A DNA stretch of 64,000 nucleotides, taken from contig NZ_JBDSPJ010000004.1 of assembly GCF_039912695.1 (NCBI RefSeq), positions 39,113 to 103,112 of the forward strand. Direction: 5' to 3'. Source of the DNA: Pseudolysinimonas_A sp039912695. Its GTDB lineage: Bacteria; Actinomycetota; Actinomycetes; Actinomycetales; Microbacteriaceae. Of the stretch, positions 17,580-26,837 are shown piece after piece. The notes under the pieces are model-generated. The model did not search any database, had not been told where the DNA came from, and saw nothing but the letters and a program-made list of their open reading frames with translations. Each line of letters opens with the position of its first letter. The stretch's first letter is position 1. The position numbers and the translations under genes were made by a program.

Positions 17580-18416
17580 TTACGCGTTACCCACGACGTC
17601 GGGATGCCCGCCGACCCGGTTGTCGGCCTCGAGTGCGTCGATAGCCGCCAACTCTTCGCCTGACAGCTCGAAGCCGAACACGTCGAAGTTCTCTCGGATG
17701 CGGTCGACCGAGTTCGACTTCGGAAAGACGATGAGCCCCGACTGGAGGTGCCAGCGAATAACGATCTGCGCCGGAGTGACGCCGTGCGCGGTGGCCGCCG
17801 CCGTGATCGGGGCGAGCCCGAACAGGTCGTACTTGCCCTGACCGAGCGGACCCCAGGACTCGATGCGCATGTCGTGCTCAACTCCCCACGCGCGAATCTC
17901 GCGCTGCTGGAAGGTCGGGTGCAACTCGATCTGGTTAACCGCCGGCACCGTTTCGGTCTCGGCGAGGAGGCGATCGAGGTGCGGAATCTGAAAGTTGGAG
18001 ACGCCGATCGAGGTGGTCTTACCGTCATCCCGAATCTGTTCCATCGCCTGCCACGACTCGACGTACAGGTCGCGCGCCGGCGTCGGCCAGTGGATGAGGT
18101 AGAGGTCGACCTTGTCGAGTTGCAGCTTCGCGAGGCTCAGGTCGATCGCGTCGTGAGCCGATCGCGTGCCCTGGTCGGGGTTGGCGAGTTTCGTGGTGAT
18201 GAAGAGCTCGTCGCGGGGAATGCCGGATGCCGCGATGGCGCGCCCGACGCCAACCTCGTTGCCGTAGATCGCGGCGGTGTCGATGTGCCGGTAGCCGGCT
18301 TCTAGGGCGTCACTGACGATGCGTTCGGCCTCGTCGGGTTGGACTAGGAACACTCCGAATCCGAGCTGCGGGATGGAGTTGCCGTCATTGAGCGGGATGC
18401 GAGGTACCTGGGACAC
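17580..18416 (-). CDS. Aldo/keto reductase
   Basis: This NADPH-dependent reductase is of the 2,5-diketo-D-gluconate reductase type. The 278-residue length and (beta/alpha)8 landmarks are standard. The catalytic tetrad is visible as D46 and Y51 (HIDTAAIYGNE), K76 (FITTKL) and H109 (YLIHWP). IGVSNFQIPHLDRL and the NADPH-binding VFPKSNSVDRIREN also fit. Physiological substrate cannot be inferred. It is divergent from the arsR-like gene, separated by only 53 bp that carry that gene's promoter and operator. Confidence 0.92.
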   Translation of the reverse strand: MSQVPRIPLNDGNSIPQLGFGVFLVQPDEAERIVSDALEAGYRHIDTAAIYGNEVGVGRAIAASGIPRDELFITTKLANPDQGTRSAHDAIDLSLAKLQLDKVDLYLIHWPTPARDLYVESWQAMEQIRDDGKTTSIGVSNFQIPHLDRLLAETETVPAVNQIELHPTFQQREIRAWGVEHDMRIESWGPLGQGKYDLFGLAPITAAATAHGVTPAQIVIRWHLQSGLIVFPKSNSVDRIRENFDVFGFELSGEELAAIDALEADNRVGGHPDVVGNA

Positions 18417-18432
18417 ACCGTCAGCCTATGGG

Positions 18433-18461
18433 TTGACGGGTCCAGGCTCCTGCGCTAACGT
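18433..18461 (+). promoter_or_regulatory. Promoter of the arsR-SRPBCC operon
   Basis: TTGACG (18433-18438) and TAACGT (18456-18461) are separated by 17 nt, a near-canonical sigma-70-type promoter. The -10 box ends 8 nt before the ATG at 18470, so the transcript is leaderless or nearly so. Confidence 0.75.
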
Positions 18462-18478
18462 ACAACCAAATGGTTGTA
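18461..18478. promoter_or_regulatory. Palindromic operator over the arsR start codon
   Basis: TACAACCA-AA-TGGTTGTA is a palindrome with perfect 8-bp arms. The ATG start (18470-18472) lies inside it and the -10 box touches its left end, so a bound repressor would block initiation. Its position points to autoregulation by the adjacent ArsR-type protein. Confidence 0.8.
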
Positions 18479-18808
18479 GATACCGAACTCAGCGACGCAG
18501 AGGTGGATGCCGTCTTCCACGCTCTCGCCGACCAAACGCGACGCGACATCCTGCGCCGCACCCTGTCGGGCGAGGCGTCGGTCAGCGAACTCGCTCTCAG
18601 CTACGCGATGTCGTTTGCGGCGGTGCAGAAACACGTCGCCGTGCTGGAAGGAGCGGGACTCGTGACCAAAGAAAATCGCGGCCGCACGCGCATCGTGCGC
18701 GCCGACCCCGAGACGATCGCACGCGCCCAACGCCTGCTCGACAGCTACGCCGACCTCTGGCGCGACCGGATCGGCCGGCTCGACGCCCTGCTTTCCGAAG
18801 ACGTTTAG
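18470..18808 (+). CDS. ArsR-family transcriptional regulator
   Basis: The 112-residue protein is a winged-helix repressor: HALADQTRRDILRRTLSGEASVSELA, the recognition helix region MSFAAVQKHVAVLEGAGLV, then the wing KENRGRTRIV. There are no cysteine pairs, so metal sensing is unlikely. This is the subgroup that usually sits before START/SRPBCC (AHSA1) genes. The start codon lies within its own palindromic operator, and the SRPBCC gene follows after 12 nt behind an AGAAAGGAAT ribosome binding site, forming a two-gene operon. Confidence 0.9.
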   Translation: MVVDTELSDAEVDAVFHALADQTRRDILRRTLSGEASVSELALSYAMSFAAVQKHVAVLEGAGLVTKENRGRTRIVRADPETIARAQRLLDSYADLWRDRIGRLDALLSEDV

Positions 18809-18820
18809 AAAGGAATCACC

Positions 18821-19804
18821 ATGCCCGTCACCTCAGTTAGTACCGACGCCGAGGCGCTCACCCTCACGCTGGTCGCCGAATTCCCGGTTCCGGTCGAGAG
18901 GCTGTGGGAGGCCTTCGCCGAACCGCGCAAGCTCGAGCGGTTCTGGGGTCCTCCCGGCTATCCGTCGACGTTCGGCGAGTACGACTTCCGCGCAGGCGGC
19001 GCCGCTCACTACCGAATGACGAGCCCGGAGGGCGAAGCGTTCTACGGGCTGTGGAAGTTCGGTGCGATTGACGCGCCCCACGCGATCGACCTCGTCGACT
19101 GGTTCGCTGACGCCAACGGAGTGGCCGTGCCCGGCATGCCCGCCTCGCGAATGGCACTGCGGTTCGAGACGACGGCCGACGGATGCCGGCTCACGACGGT
19201 CACGAACTTCGACACCGCCGCGGACCTCGAGAAGGTCGTCGCCATGGGAGTCATCGAGGGCTCGACTCAGTCGATGGCGCAGCTCGACACCGTGCTCGCC
19301 GACCTGCGCGAGTACGCGCTCGGCAAGGGCACCCAGGTCGAACTGATCGACGACGTGCATGTACGGATCACCCGCGCGTTCGAGGCGCCCCGCCACCTGA
19401 TCTGGCGTGCGCACACCGAACCTGAACTGATGCGGCAGTGGCTGCTGGGACCCGACGGCTGGCAGATGACGGTGTGCGAAATCTCGACTGCTCCCGGTGG
19501 CTCGTACCGCTACGCCTGGACCCCCGGCGATCCCGCCCTCGGACCGGGGTTCGGTTTCGAGGGCGAGAACCTCGTCATCGAACCCGAGCGCCGTCTCGTC
19601 TCGACCGAGCGCATGACGGGACTCGACGCCCCTGGCACTGTCAACGACCTGTCATTCGCCGAGGACGGCGGCGTGACCCTCCTCACGCTCTACATCACCT
19701 ACGCCGACCTGGCCCAGCGGGACATGATCCTCGCCACCGGGATGACCGACGGTATGGAGACCAGTTACCAGCGGCTCGAACGGGAGCTGCTGCCGATCGG
19801 CTGA
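18821..19804 (+). CDS. Tandem SRPBCC (AHSA1) domain protein
   Basis: The 327-residue protein contains two successive AHSA1/START-like domains. The first (about 8-165) has VAEFPVPVERLWEAFAEPRKLERFWGPPGYP and FRAGGAAHYRM; the second (about 172-325) has ITRAFEAPRHLIWRAHTEPELMRQWLLGPDGW and APGGSYRYAW. Such domains form a hydrophobic ligand-binding cavity. Single-domain copies next to ArsR regulators are the norm; here two are fused, so the protein is an internal duplication of divergent copies. Ligand unknown. Confidence 0.9.
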   Translation: MPVTSVSTDAEALTLTLVAEFPVPVERLWEAFAEPRKLERFWGPPGYPSTFGEYDFRAGGAAHYRMTSPEGEAFYGLWKFGAIDAPHAIDLVDWFADANGVAVPGMPASRMALRFETTADGCRLTTVTNFDTAADLEKVVAMGVIEGSTQSMAQLDTVLADLREYALGKGTQVELIDDVHVRITRAFEAPRHLIWRAHTEPELMRQWLLGPDGWQMTVCEISTAPGGSYRYAWTPGDPALGPGFGFEGENLVIEPERRLVSTERMTGLDAPGTVNDLSFAEDGGVTLLTLYITYADLAQRDMILATGMTDGMETSYQRLERELLPIG

Positions 19805-19823
19805 GCCATAAGCTGGTCGGCTC

Positions 19824-22800
19824 ATGCCTCATCCCGACCTGAAGATCACCTACCCGCCGGAGCTGCCCGTCAGCGCCATGCGGGACGAGATCGCGCGCAC
19901 GATTGCCGCCCATCAGGTGGTGATCGTCGCGGGCGAGACCGGGTCGGGTAAGACGACGCAGTTGCCGAAGATCCTCCTCGATCTGGGCCGCGAGAAAATC
20001 GGGCACACGCAGCCCCGCCGCATCGCCGCCCGGAGTGTGGCCGAACGGATCGCGTCCGAACTGGGCGTCGAGCTCGGAGGACTTGTCGGCTACCAGGTGC
20101 GGTTCGACGACAGGTCTGCGCGCAACACGGTCGTCAAAGTGATGACCGACGGCGTGCTGCTGGCCGAGTTGCAGCGTGACCGCGACCTCAAGCGTTACGA
20201 CACGATCATCATCGACGAGGCGCATGAGCGGTCGCTGACGATCGACTTTCTGCTCGGGTATCTCGCGCAACTGCTCCCGCGTCGCCCCGAGCTGAAGTTG
20301 GTGATCACCTCAGCGACGATCGACCCCGAGTCGTTCGCCCGCCACTTCGCCTCGGCCGACGGCACCCCCGCCCCGATCATTGAGGTGTCGGGCCGCACCT
20401 ACCCGGTCGAGATCCGCTACCGACCCCTTACCGTCGACAAGATTCAGGATGACGGAGACGATTTCACCGATCCGGCAACTGATTCGTCGTTCCAGCCTGA
20501 ATCTCAGCGATCTGGAGTCGACGCCGGCGAACCTAAGGACCTGTTCGACGGGATCCGGGATGCACTCGACGAACTCGAACGCGAAGCGGCCGGCGACGTG
20601 CTGGTGTTCCTGTCGGGTGAGGCCGAGATCCGCGACGCGCAGGATGCCCTCTCCTCCCGCCCGCACACCGAGGTTGTTCCCTTGTATGGGCGCTTGACTG
20701 CGGCCGAGCAGCATCGGGTCTTCGACACCAAACGGGCTCCCGGCATCCGTCGTCGCATCGTGCTCGCCACCAACGTCGCCGAGACGAGCCTCACGGTGCC
20801 GGGGATCAAATACGTGGTGGATGCCGGCTCCGCCCGCATTTCGCGGTACAGCCCGCGCTCAAAGGTGCAACGGCTGCCGATCGAGGCGATCAGCCAGGCC
20901 TCAGCAAACCAACGTGCGGGTCGCGCGGGGCGAACGAGTGACGGGATCGCGATTCGGCTGTACTCCGAAGACGACTACACGCGGCGGCCGGCGTTCACCG
21001 ATCCCGAGATTCTGCGCACCGACCTGGCGGCGGTCATCCTGCAGATGATGGCGCTCGGGCTCGGCGAAATCGAGGCGTTCCCGTTCCTCCAGCCGCCCGA
21101 CAAGCGCGGAGTGCGCGACGGTCTCGATCTGCTGGCCGAACTCGGCGCCGTTGAGGGTGGTCGGCTGACCAATACCGGCCGGATGCTGACGCAGCTTCCG
21201 GTCGACGTGCGGTTCGCACGAATGCTCGTTGCCGCGAAGGGCAACGGCGTCGTGCGCGAGGTGGCCGCAATCGTCGCGGGGCTGTCGATCCAGGATCCGC
21301 GTGAACGGCCGCTCGAGAAGCGCGGACATGCCGACCAGTTGCACGCGCGCTTCGTCGACCCGACGAGCGACTTCATCACGCTGCTCAACCTCTGGAATCA
21401 CCTCGAGAAGGAGCAGAAGGACCGCAGCGGCAGCGCATTCCGCCGGATGTGCAAGGCCGAATACCTCAACTACCTGCGGGTGCGCGAGTGGCAAGACCTG
21501 TACAGGCAGATCGTCCGCGCCGCCAAGCCCTTGGGGATTGCGCCGGGCGAACAATCGACGGACGCCGACGGCATCCATCGATCGCTCCTCGCCGGACTGC
21601 TCAGCCGCCTCGGGATGCGCGACCGCGAGAAACGCGACTACCTCGGTGCTCGCGGGCAGCGTTTCATCGTGTTCCCGGGATCGGCGCTCGCGAAGAAGAC
21701 CCCAGAGTTCGTGATGGCGGCCGAGCTGGTCGAGACCTCCCGACTGTTCGCCCGCACCGCCGCCGCAATCGATCCGGTCTGGGCCGAGAAGATCGCCGGC
21801 GATCTGGTCAAGCGCTCGTTCTCAGAACCGCACTGGGAGAAGAAGCAGGGTTCGGCCGTGGCCTACGAACGCCTGACCCTGTTCGGGCTGACGATCGTCG
21901 CGCGCCGCAAAGTGCAGTTGGGCAGGATCGACCCGGTCGAGGCGCGCGAGCTGTTCCTGCGGTACGCGTTGATCGAGGGCGACTGGCCGTTCTCGATCGC
22001 GAAGAACGGACTGTACGACTTTGATCGCGCGAACCGGGCGCTACGAGCCGAGCTCGGTGAGGTCGAAGAGCGCACCCGGCGACGCGACATCTTGGTTGAC
22101 GACGAAGCGGTGGTCGAGTTCTACGACGCCCGCATCCCAAAACCGATCACCGACGTGCGCGGCTTCGAGCGCTGGTGGAAAGACGCCCGGGCAGAGACTC
22201 CCGCACTGCTCACGATGACCCGCTCCGACCTTCTCGAGGTGGACGACGACCCGGTCGCCCGTGATCCCGACGCCTTCCCCGACCGGTTGCACGGCTTCGC
22301 CCTGACGTATCGCTTCGAACCCGGCGCTGCCGACGACGGCGTCACCGTCGAGATCCCCGTCGAACGGCTCGCCACCGTCGACGCACAACCGTTCGAGTGG
22401 CTCGTGCCGGGTCTGCGCGAAGAACTCGTCACCGCGCTGCTGAGGGCGCTCCCGAAGGCGATTCGCAAGAACGTGGTTCCGGCCGCCGATTGGGCGCGGC
22501 GGTTACTCCCCGCACTCGATCGCGAACTGCCTCTGCTGCCCGCGCTCGCCGCCGCGATCCGCGCCGCGACGCACGCGGTCGTCGATCCCGCCGCCTTCGA
22601 GCTCGACCGGGTGCCGGCGAACTTGGCGATCACCTACGCCGCCGTCGACGGTCGCGGCACGCGGCTGGGCGCGTCGAAAGATCTCGCCGAGTTGAGAACG
22701 CGGTTCGCCGAGAAGACCCGTGCGACGGTCGCGAGAGCCGTCGCCGTCGCAACCCCCGGGCGAGAGCTCGAACGCGCCGGGCTGACCACGTGGGACTTCG

Positions 22801-23609
22801 ATGAACTCCCGGCTGTCGTCGAGGCCGGCGGCGTGCGCGGCTACCCCGCCCTCGTCGACGCGGGGTCGTCGGTCGGCATCCGGGTGTTCGCCACAGAAGA
22901 CGAGGCACTCGCCACTCATCCTCGCGGGGCGCTGCGACTGCTCGCGCTCACGGTGCCAAGCCCCGTCGGCTATGTGCGCGACCACCTCACCGATGCGGAG
23001 AAGCTCGCGCTCGCCGCGAGTCCGTACCCCTCGACCGCTGCGCTCTGGGACGACGCCCTGCTCGCGACCCTCGCAGCTGCGGCGGGAGACCGCGCGCCGC
23101 GCGACAAACCGGCATTCGAGAGCCTGAGGGCCGAGGTGTCGGCCGGGCTCGTTGACGCGCTGTTCGAGACCGTCGCCGTGATGGCCAAAGTGCTGACCGC
23201 GGCGCGCGAGGTCGATCGGGCGATCGCCTCGGCATCCTCGCTCGCCTTCATCGGGCCGCTCAGCGACGCGCGGGCGCAACTCGCGGCACTCGTGCATCCG
23301 GGATTCGCCGGGGTGGCCGGCATCCCGCGCCTCCGGCGGATGCCGATCTATCTGCAGGGAATTCTGCACCGCATCGCACGCCTCACCGACAATCCCGGCC
23401 GCGACCGGGCCTGGCAGACCGAGGTCGAGCAGGCGACGACGCTCTACCTCGATCACGGGGGCAAGCTGCCGCTCACGCCCGACGCTCCCGCCCGCCGGGC
23501 CGAGGTGCGCTGGATGCTCGAGGAGTTGCGGCTGTCGCTGTTCGCCCAGCACCTCGGCACCGCGGGACCGGTCTCGGTGCAGCGCATCCGCAAGGCCCTC
23601 GGCGCCTGA
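19824..23609 (+). CDS. hrpA: ATP-dependent RNA helicase HrpA
   Basis: HrpA is a large DEAH-box RNA helicase, linked in E. coli to mRNA processing and rescue of stalled ribosomes. The 1261-residue product has the Walker A GETGSGKTT (37-45), DEAH (131-134), the SAT motif VITSATIDPESF, and motif VI QRAGRAGR. After the two RecA domains come the winged-helix/ratchet and OB regions and the long HrpA-specific C-terminal domain of unknown function, ending VSVQRIRKALGA. A TAAGCT hexamer lies 9 nt before the ATG. Length and content are normal for the family. Confidence 0.95.
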   Translation: MPHPDLKITYPPELPVSAMRDEIARTIAAHQVVIVAGETGSGKTTQLPKILLDLGREKIGHTQPRRIAARSVAERIASELGVELGGLVGYQVRFDDRSARNTVVKVMTDGVLLAELQRDRDLKRYDTIIIDEAHERSLTIDFLLGYLAQLLPRRPELKLVITSATIDPESFARHFASADGTPAPIIEVSGRTYPVEIRYRPLTVDKIQDDGDDFTDPATDSSFQPESQRSGVDAGEPKDLFDGIRDALDELEREAAGDVLVFLSGEAEIRDAQDALSSRPHTEVVPLYGRLTAAEQHRVFDTKRAPGIRRRIVLATNVAETSLTVPGIKYVVDAGSARISRYSPRSKVQRLPIEAISQASANQRAGRAGRTSDGIAIRLYSEDDYTRRPAFTDPEILRTDLAAVILQMMALGLGEIEAFPFLQPPDKRGVRDGLDLLAELGAVEGGRLTNTGRMLTQLPVDVRFARMLVAAKGNGVVREVAAIVAGLSIQDPRERPLEKRGHADQLHARFVDPTSDFITLLNLWNHLEKEQKDRSGSAFRRMCKAEYLNYLRVREWQDLYRQIVRAAKPLGIAPGEQSTDADGIHRSLLAGLLSRLGMRDREKRDYLGARGQRFIVFPGSALAKKTPEFVMAAELVETSRLFARTAAAIDPVWAEKIAGDLVKRSFSEPHWEKKQGSAVAYERLTLFGLTIVARRKVQLGRIDPVEARELFLRYALIEGDWPFSIAKNGLYDFDRANRALRAELGEVEERTRRRDILVDDEAVVEFYDARIPKPITDVRGFERWWKDARAETPALLTMTRSDLLEVDDDPVARDPDAFPDRLHGFALTYRFEPGAADDGVTVEIPVERLATVDAQPFEWLVPGLREELVTALLRALPKAIRKNVVPAADWARRLLPALDRELPLLPALAAAIRAATHAVVDPAAFELDRVPANLAITYAAVDGRGTRLGASKDLAELRTRFAEKTRATVARAVAVATPGRELERAGLTTWDFDELPAVVEAGGVRGYPALVDAGSSVGIRVFATEDEALATHPRGALRLLALTVPSPVGYVRDHLTDAEKLALAASPYPSTAALWDDALLATLAAAAGDRAPRDKPAFESLRAEVSAGLVDALFETVAVMAKVLTAAREVDRAIASASSLAFIGPLSDARAQLAALVHPGFAGVAGIPRLRRMPIYLQGILHRIARLTDNPGRDRAWQTEVEQATTLYLDHGGKLPLTPDAPARRAEVRWMLEELRLSLFAQHLGTAGPVSVQRIRKALGA

Positions 23610-23610
23610 C

Positions 23611-23632
23611 TCGCCGCCTTCGACGGCGGTGA
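23611..23632 (+). terminator. Hairpin after hrpA
   Basis: An 8-bp stem (TCGCCGCC / GGCGGTGA, one G-T pair) with a 6-nt TTCGAC loop begins one base after the hrpA stop. It lacks a T-run. Confidence 0.5.
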
Positions 23633-23738
23633 CGTTCCACCCCCGAGCCACCCCCGAGCCGGGGGCACTCCCACTGGGAGGCGCGGTGGACGGTCCCGCG
23701 TGCCTAACCTGACAGCGGAAAGACCGGGGGGCACTTCC

Positions 23739-26345
23739 ATGCGCAACATCCTGCACCGCACCGTTGCGGCCGTCACAGCACTGATCATCGGCGCGGCCGG
23801 CCTCGCCGTCGGCGTCGCACCTGCGGCTGCCGACCCGGGAGGCATCCTCTGGATGGGCGGACCGGGAGTGTCGCCGGCCTCGCCGTACGCATCCGATCAC
23901 GTCACCCTCTCGGTGAACGTACAGGGCCCGAGCGACAGCCCGTGCTCGCCCGCGAACGCGCCCACCCTCAGCTGGGACGACGGCGACGGCCGCGCCGGAA
24001 CGCTTCCCCCACCTGGTTTCGACGGGATCTCCCTGGTGTACGTCGGAGACCTCGGCACCTTCCCGGCGGGCGATACGACGGTGACCGTCACGGCGAGCGG
24101 TGGGTGCGCGCAACCGGCCGACAGCGGGATTCCGCCGACGGTGGCGGTTTACTCCTTCACGGTGATCGCCGACCCACCCTGGCCGCCCGCGAACGATTCG
24201 CTCACGATTTCCGGCACCGTGCGGCAGGTGCACGACGGTGTCGCGACCCCGCTCCGCAATACCACCGTTGGGCTCTACTACGCCGGCGTGGGAGCCGCGG
24301 CGAGCGAGCCGCTCGGACCTCTGACGACGACCGATTCCGTGGGCCGCTACACGGTCAGCCTCTACGGCGATGTCGGCGGTCCCGATGTCGTTCTCGCGGT
24401 CTTCCCCGCCGACAGCGCGCCCGTCTTCTACCGCGCCGGTGCGACCGCCGCGTCGGGTTCGGCGACGACTGACCTCACCGCGACAGTGCTCTCCGCCGCA
24501 ACGTGGGACACATCGGCGCTCTACGACGTCTACGTCGACTACGGGTACACGCCGGTCGCCGGCGGCTGGCCGTCGATCCCGACCCAACATCTGACGGCGG
24601 GCATCACCGAATACGACGAGCGCTTCGTTGCCAGCGGCGACTTCAGGGACTCGAATTGGAATGGCACGATCACTGTCGACGGACTCCCGCCCGGGTTGGA
24701 TGCCAGGGTGTTGCAGCCGGGCGGAATCGGCACGCCGTTCATCGTGTGGATCACGGGGACACCCCTGCGTGACGGGACGGCGACGGTGCGACTCTCGGGA
24801 GTCGAGGTAACAGGCGCAATCCTGTACACCGACGTCGAGTTCGTCGTCGCCGCGCCGGTGTGCTCTCAGGTCTTCGACTCCTACGACCTCTCATTCCACG
24901 ACACCGCCACGCGTTGGCTCGGGCTCTGCCGCTACGACGCGACGCTCCGTGACGCGCTCGGTCGCAACACCAGCCGGGCATCGGATGCCGTGGGCGCCTT
25001 CGCGGGCATGGGCGAGATCCGCGTCAACGGTGCTCGGGTCTGGGCCGAGGCGGCTTCCGACACCTTCGACGATGACGGAGACCGGTGGAGCTTCATCGAC
25101 TACGACGTCGACGCCGGCCACGCCGGCCTCGTCGATGTCGCCGTCGTGCGGGCGATCAACGGCTCGACCGCTGTCTGGACCGTCACCGCGTATGTCGCCG
25201 GCACGTCGTTTGGCACCGTCGCGACCGACGCGTGGATCGAGCTAAGCGGCACGATCGGCTCGAACGGCTCTCCTGCGTGGTTCGCGGCGGGGCCGGCATC
25301 GCTGATCTCGACCGACACGCCTGGCTCTGGGCGCCCGGTCATCGTGCACGGCACCAACGGAACGTTCGCGCACGCCGTGACCGGCGACCCCGATCTCACC
25401 GTGGCCGGCGACGGATCGCTGACCTACACGGCGGCCATCGTCGACTACAGCGGATGCGCCTACCGCAGCGTTCTTGACACCGTCACGGCGGGGGCTGCGT
25501 ACATTCTGGACCCGGCGCACGCGGGCCAGGAGTTCAGTCTCGAGGGCGAGGAGTGCGTGCCGATCTGGGACGGCACCGACGTCGTCGCCCACGTCGGTGA
25601 CACGATCGACGTGACAGTGCGCGCCATCGCCGACGGACCGTTCTGGGACTTCGGTCTCGGGGGCACGAGCACCGCCGACTTCTCCGACGTGACGGGAGGC
25701 CTCAACGCGGAACTCGTCGATCAGGGCAGCTACGGCGTCGGACCCGGAGTGCGCATCTGGGGCACCGTCACAGCGGAAGGCGAGTTCGGCATCCCGATCA
25801 CCGCGACCGACGGCGTCGTCGCATCCGGCGTCACTGCCTGGGTGCATCTGCTGCCGACCCTCCCGGGAGCCGATCCCGAGAAGAGCATGTCGATCGACCT
25901 CGACGCGGAGATCGGCGACATCGTCGCGGGCACCGAGGTGAACGTCAACGGCACCGGCCTCGCCGACCCGAGCACCTGGGACATCGTCGTGCACTCGACA
26001 CCCCAGCTCATCGGCAGCGGATCGGCGGGAGCCGGAGGCACGATCGCGACGGCCGCGACGATTCCCGCTGGCCTCGAGGCCGGCTGGCACTCCGTGACCT
26101 TCACGGGCACCTGGTTCGATGCGACCGCGGCGACTGCGGTGCTCTGGTTCCAACTCGACTCGGCCGGCCGTCTCATCGCGACCTCCCGCATCCAGCCCGT
26201 GGCGAGCGGGCTAGCAGCGACTGGATCGGTCCAACAGCCGTCCGACGGTCTCCTCGGCCTGCTGCTGCTCGTCGCCGGCCTCGCGATGGTCGCCTCCCAG
26301 CGGCGCACCCGTCGCCTGAGACGGATCCGGAAGGCGCTCTCCTAG
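23739..26345 (+). CDS. LAxTG-anchored surface protein
   Basis: The product is 868 residues from ATG 23739 (MRNILHRTVAAV), the start of a good signal peptide ending APAAADPGG; an in-frame GTG upstream at 23700 would spoil it. The mature part is beta-rich with Ig-like/cadherin-like segments (DHVTLSVNVQGPSD, NDSLTISGTVRQV, LTISGTV-type strands, PGADPEKSMSIDLDAEIGD). The C-terminus has LAATG at about residue 825, a hydrophobic stretch (LLGLLLLVAGLAMVA) and an Arg-rich tail, the layout of a cell-wall sorting signal of the LAxTG type used by class E sortases of high-GC actinobacteria. No sortase gene is in the window. Function unknown. Confidence 0.75.
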   Translation: MRNILHRTVAAVTALIIGAAGLAVGVAPAAADPGGILWMGGPGVSPASPYASDHVTLSVNVQGPSDSPCSPANAPTLSWDDGDGRAGTLPPPGFDGISLVYVGDLGTFPAGDTTVTVTASGGCAQPADSGIPPTVAVYSFTVIADPPWPPANDSLTISGTVRQVHDGVATPLRNTTVGLYYAGVGAAASEPLGPLTTTDSVGRYTVSLYGDVGGPDVVLAVFPADSAPVFYRAGATAASGSATTDLTATVLSAATWDTSALYDVYVDYGYTPVAGGWPSIPTQHLTAGITEYDERFVASGDFRDSNWNGTITVDGLPPGLDARVLQPGGIGTPFIVWITGTPLRDGTATVRLSGVEVTGAILYTDVEFVVAAPVCSQVFDSYDLSFHDTATRWLGLCRYDATLRDALGRNTSRASDAVGAFAGMGEIRVNGARVWAEAASDTFDDDGDRWSFIDYDVDAGHAGLVDVAVVRAINGSTAVWTVTAYVAGTSFGTVATDAWIELSGTIGSNGSPAWFAAGPASLISTDTPGSGRPVIVHGTNGTFAHAVTGDPDLTVAGDGSLTYTAAIVDYSGCAYRSVLDTVTAGAAYILDPAHAGQEFSLEGEECVPIWDGTDVVAHVGDTIDVTVRAIADGPFWDFGLGGTSTADFSDVTGGLNAELVDQGSYGVGPGVRIWGTVTAEGEFGIPITATDGVVASGVTAWVHLLPTLPGADPEKSMSIDLDAEIGDIVAGTEVNVNGTGLADPSTWDIVVHSTPQLIGSGSAGAGGTIATAATIPAGLEAGWHSVTFTGTWFDATAATAVLWFQLDSAGRLIATSRIQPVASGLAATGSVQQPSDGLLGLLLLVAGLAMVASQRRTRRLRRIRKALS

Positions 26346-26381
26346 CCAGCGGGCGGAACGCTGACACGCCATCATGGGAGG

Positions 26382-26804
26382 GTGAGTGACTTCGCCAACT
26401 ACAACGACCAGATGATTGCGGAGTTTCGCGCCAACGCGGGGGTCACCGGCCACTTTGGCTCGGGTCTCCTCCTCGTGCACTCCGTCGGCGCAAAGTCCGG
26501 CGTCGAGCGCGTCCATCCGCTCGCTGGGATCCCAGACGGCGACGGCTGGTTGATCGCAGCGTCGAAGGGCGGATCCGATGAGAACCCCGCCTGGTACCAC
26601 AACCTGATCGCGAACCCCGACACGGTCGTCGAGATCCCGGCGGGCGATCATGTCGAGACCGTGCCGGTGCGCGCGAGCGAAGTACCGGTGTCGGAGCACG
26701 ACGAAGCGTGGGGCAAGTTCACCGCGCGATCGCCGGGGTTCGCGGATTACGCGGAGAAGACGTCACGCCCGCGCATCCCGGTCGTTCGACTCAGCCGACG
26801 CTGA
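26382..26804 (+). CDS. Deazaflavin (F420)-dependent nitroreductase-family protein
   Basis: The 140-residue protein is of the Ddn type, the split beta-barrel family of F420-binding proteins in actinobacteria. Landmarks are FGSGLLLVHSVGAKSGVERVHPL, GWLIAASKGGSDENPAWYHNLIANPDTVVEI and the C-terminal TSRPRIPVVRLSR. The GTG start at 26382 is preceded by GGGAGG. The members differ widely in substrate, and some bind lipids or other flavins rather than F420, so only the family is assigned. Confidence 0.88.
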   Translation: MSDFANYNDQMIAEFRANAGVTGHFGSGLLLVHSVGAKSGVERVHPLAGIPDGDGWLIAASKGGSDENPAWYHNLIANPDTVVEIPAGDHVETVPVRASEVPVSEHDEAWGKFTARSPGFADYAEKTSRPRIPVVRLSRR

Positions 26805-26824
26805 CCCGACATCTCGCGCCGAGC

Positions 26825-26837
26825 TAGCGTGGACAGG
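26825..26837 (+). promoter_or_regulatory. Leaderless-type promoter of the racemase gene
   Basis: TAGCGT (26825-26830) stands 6 nt before the GTG at 26837. CTGACC about 18 nt upstream could serve as the -35 element. Confidence 0.5.

Noticed and set aside
22503..24590. Open frame of 695 codons on the minus strand across hrpA and the next gene
   Set aside because: It is antisense to two well-supported plus-strand genes, is Arg/Gly-rich as expected for a high-GC shadow frame, and has no recognisable domain.
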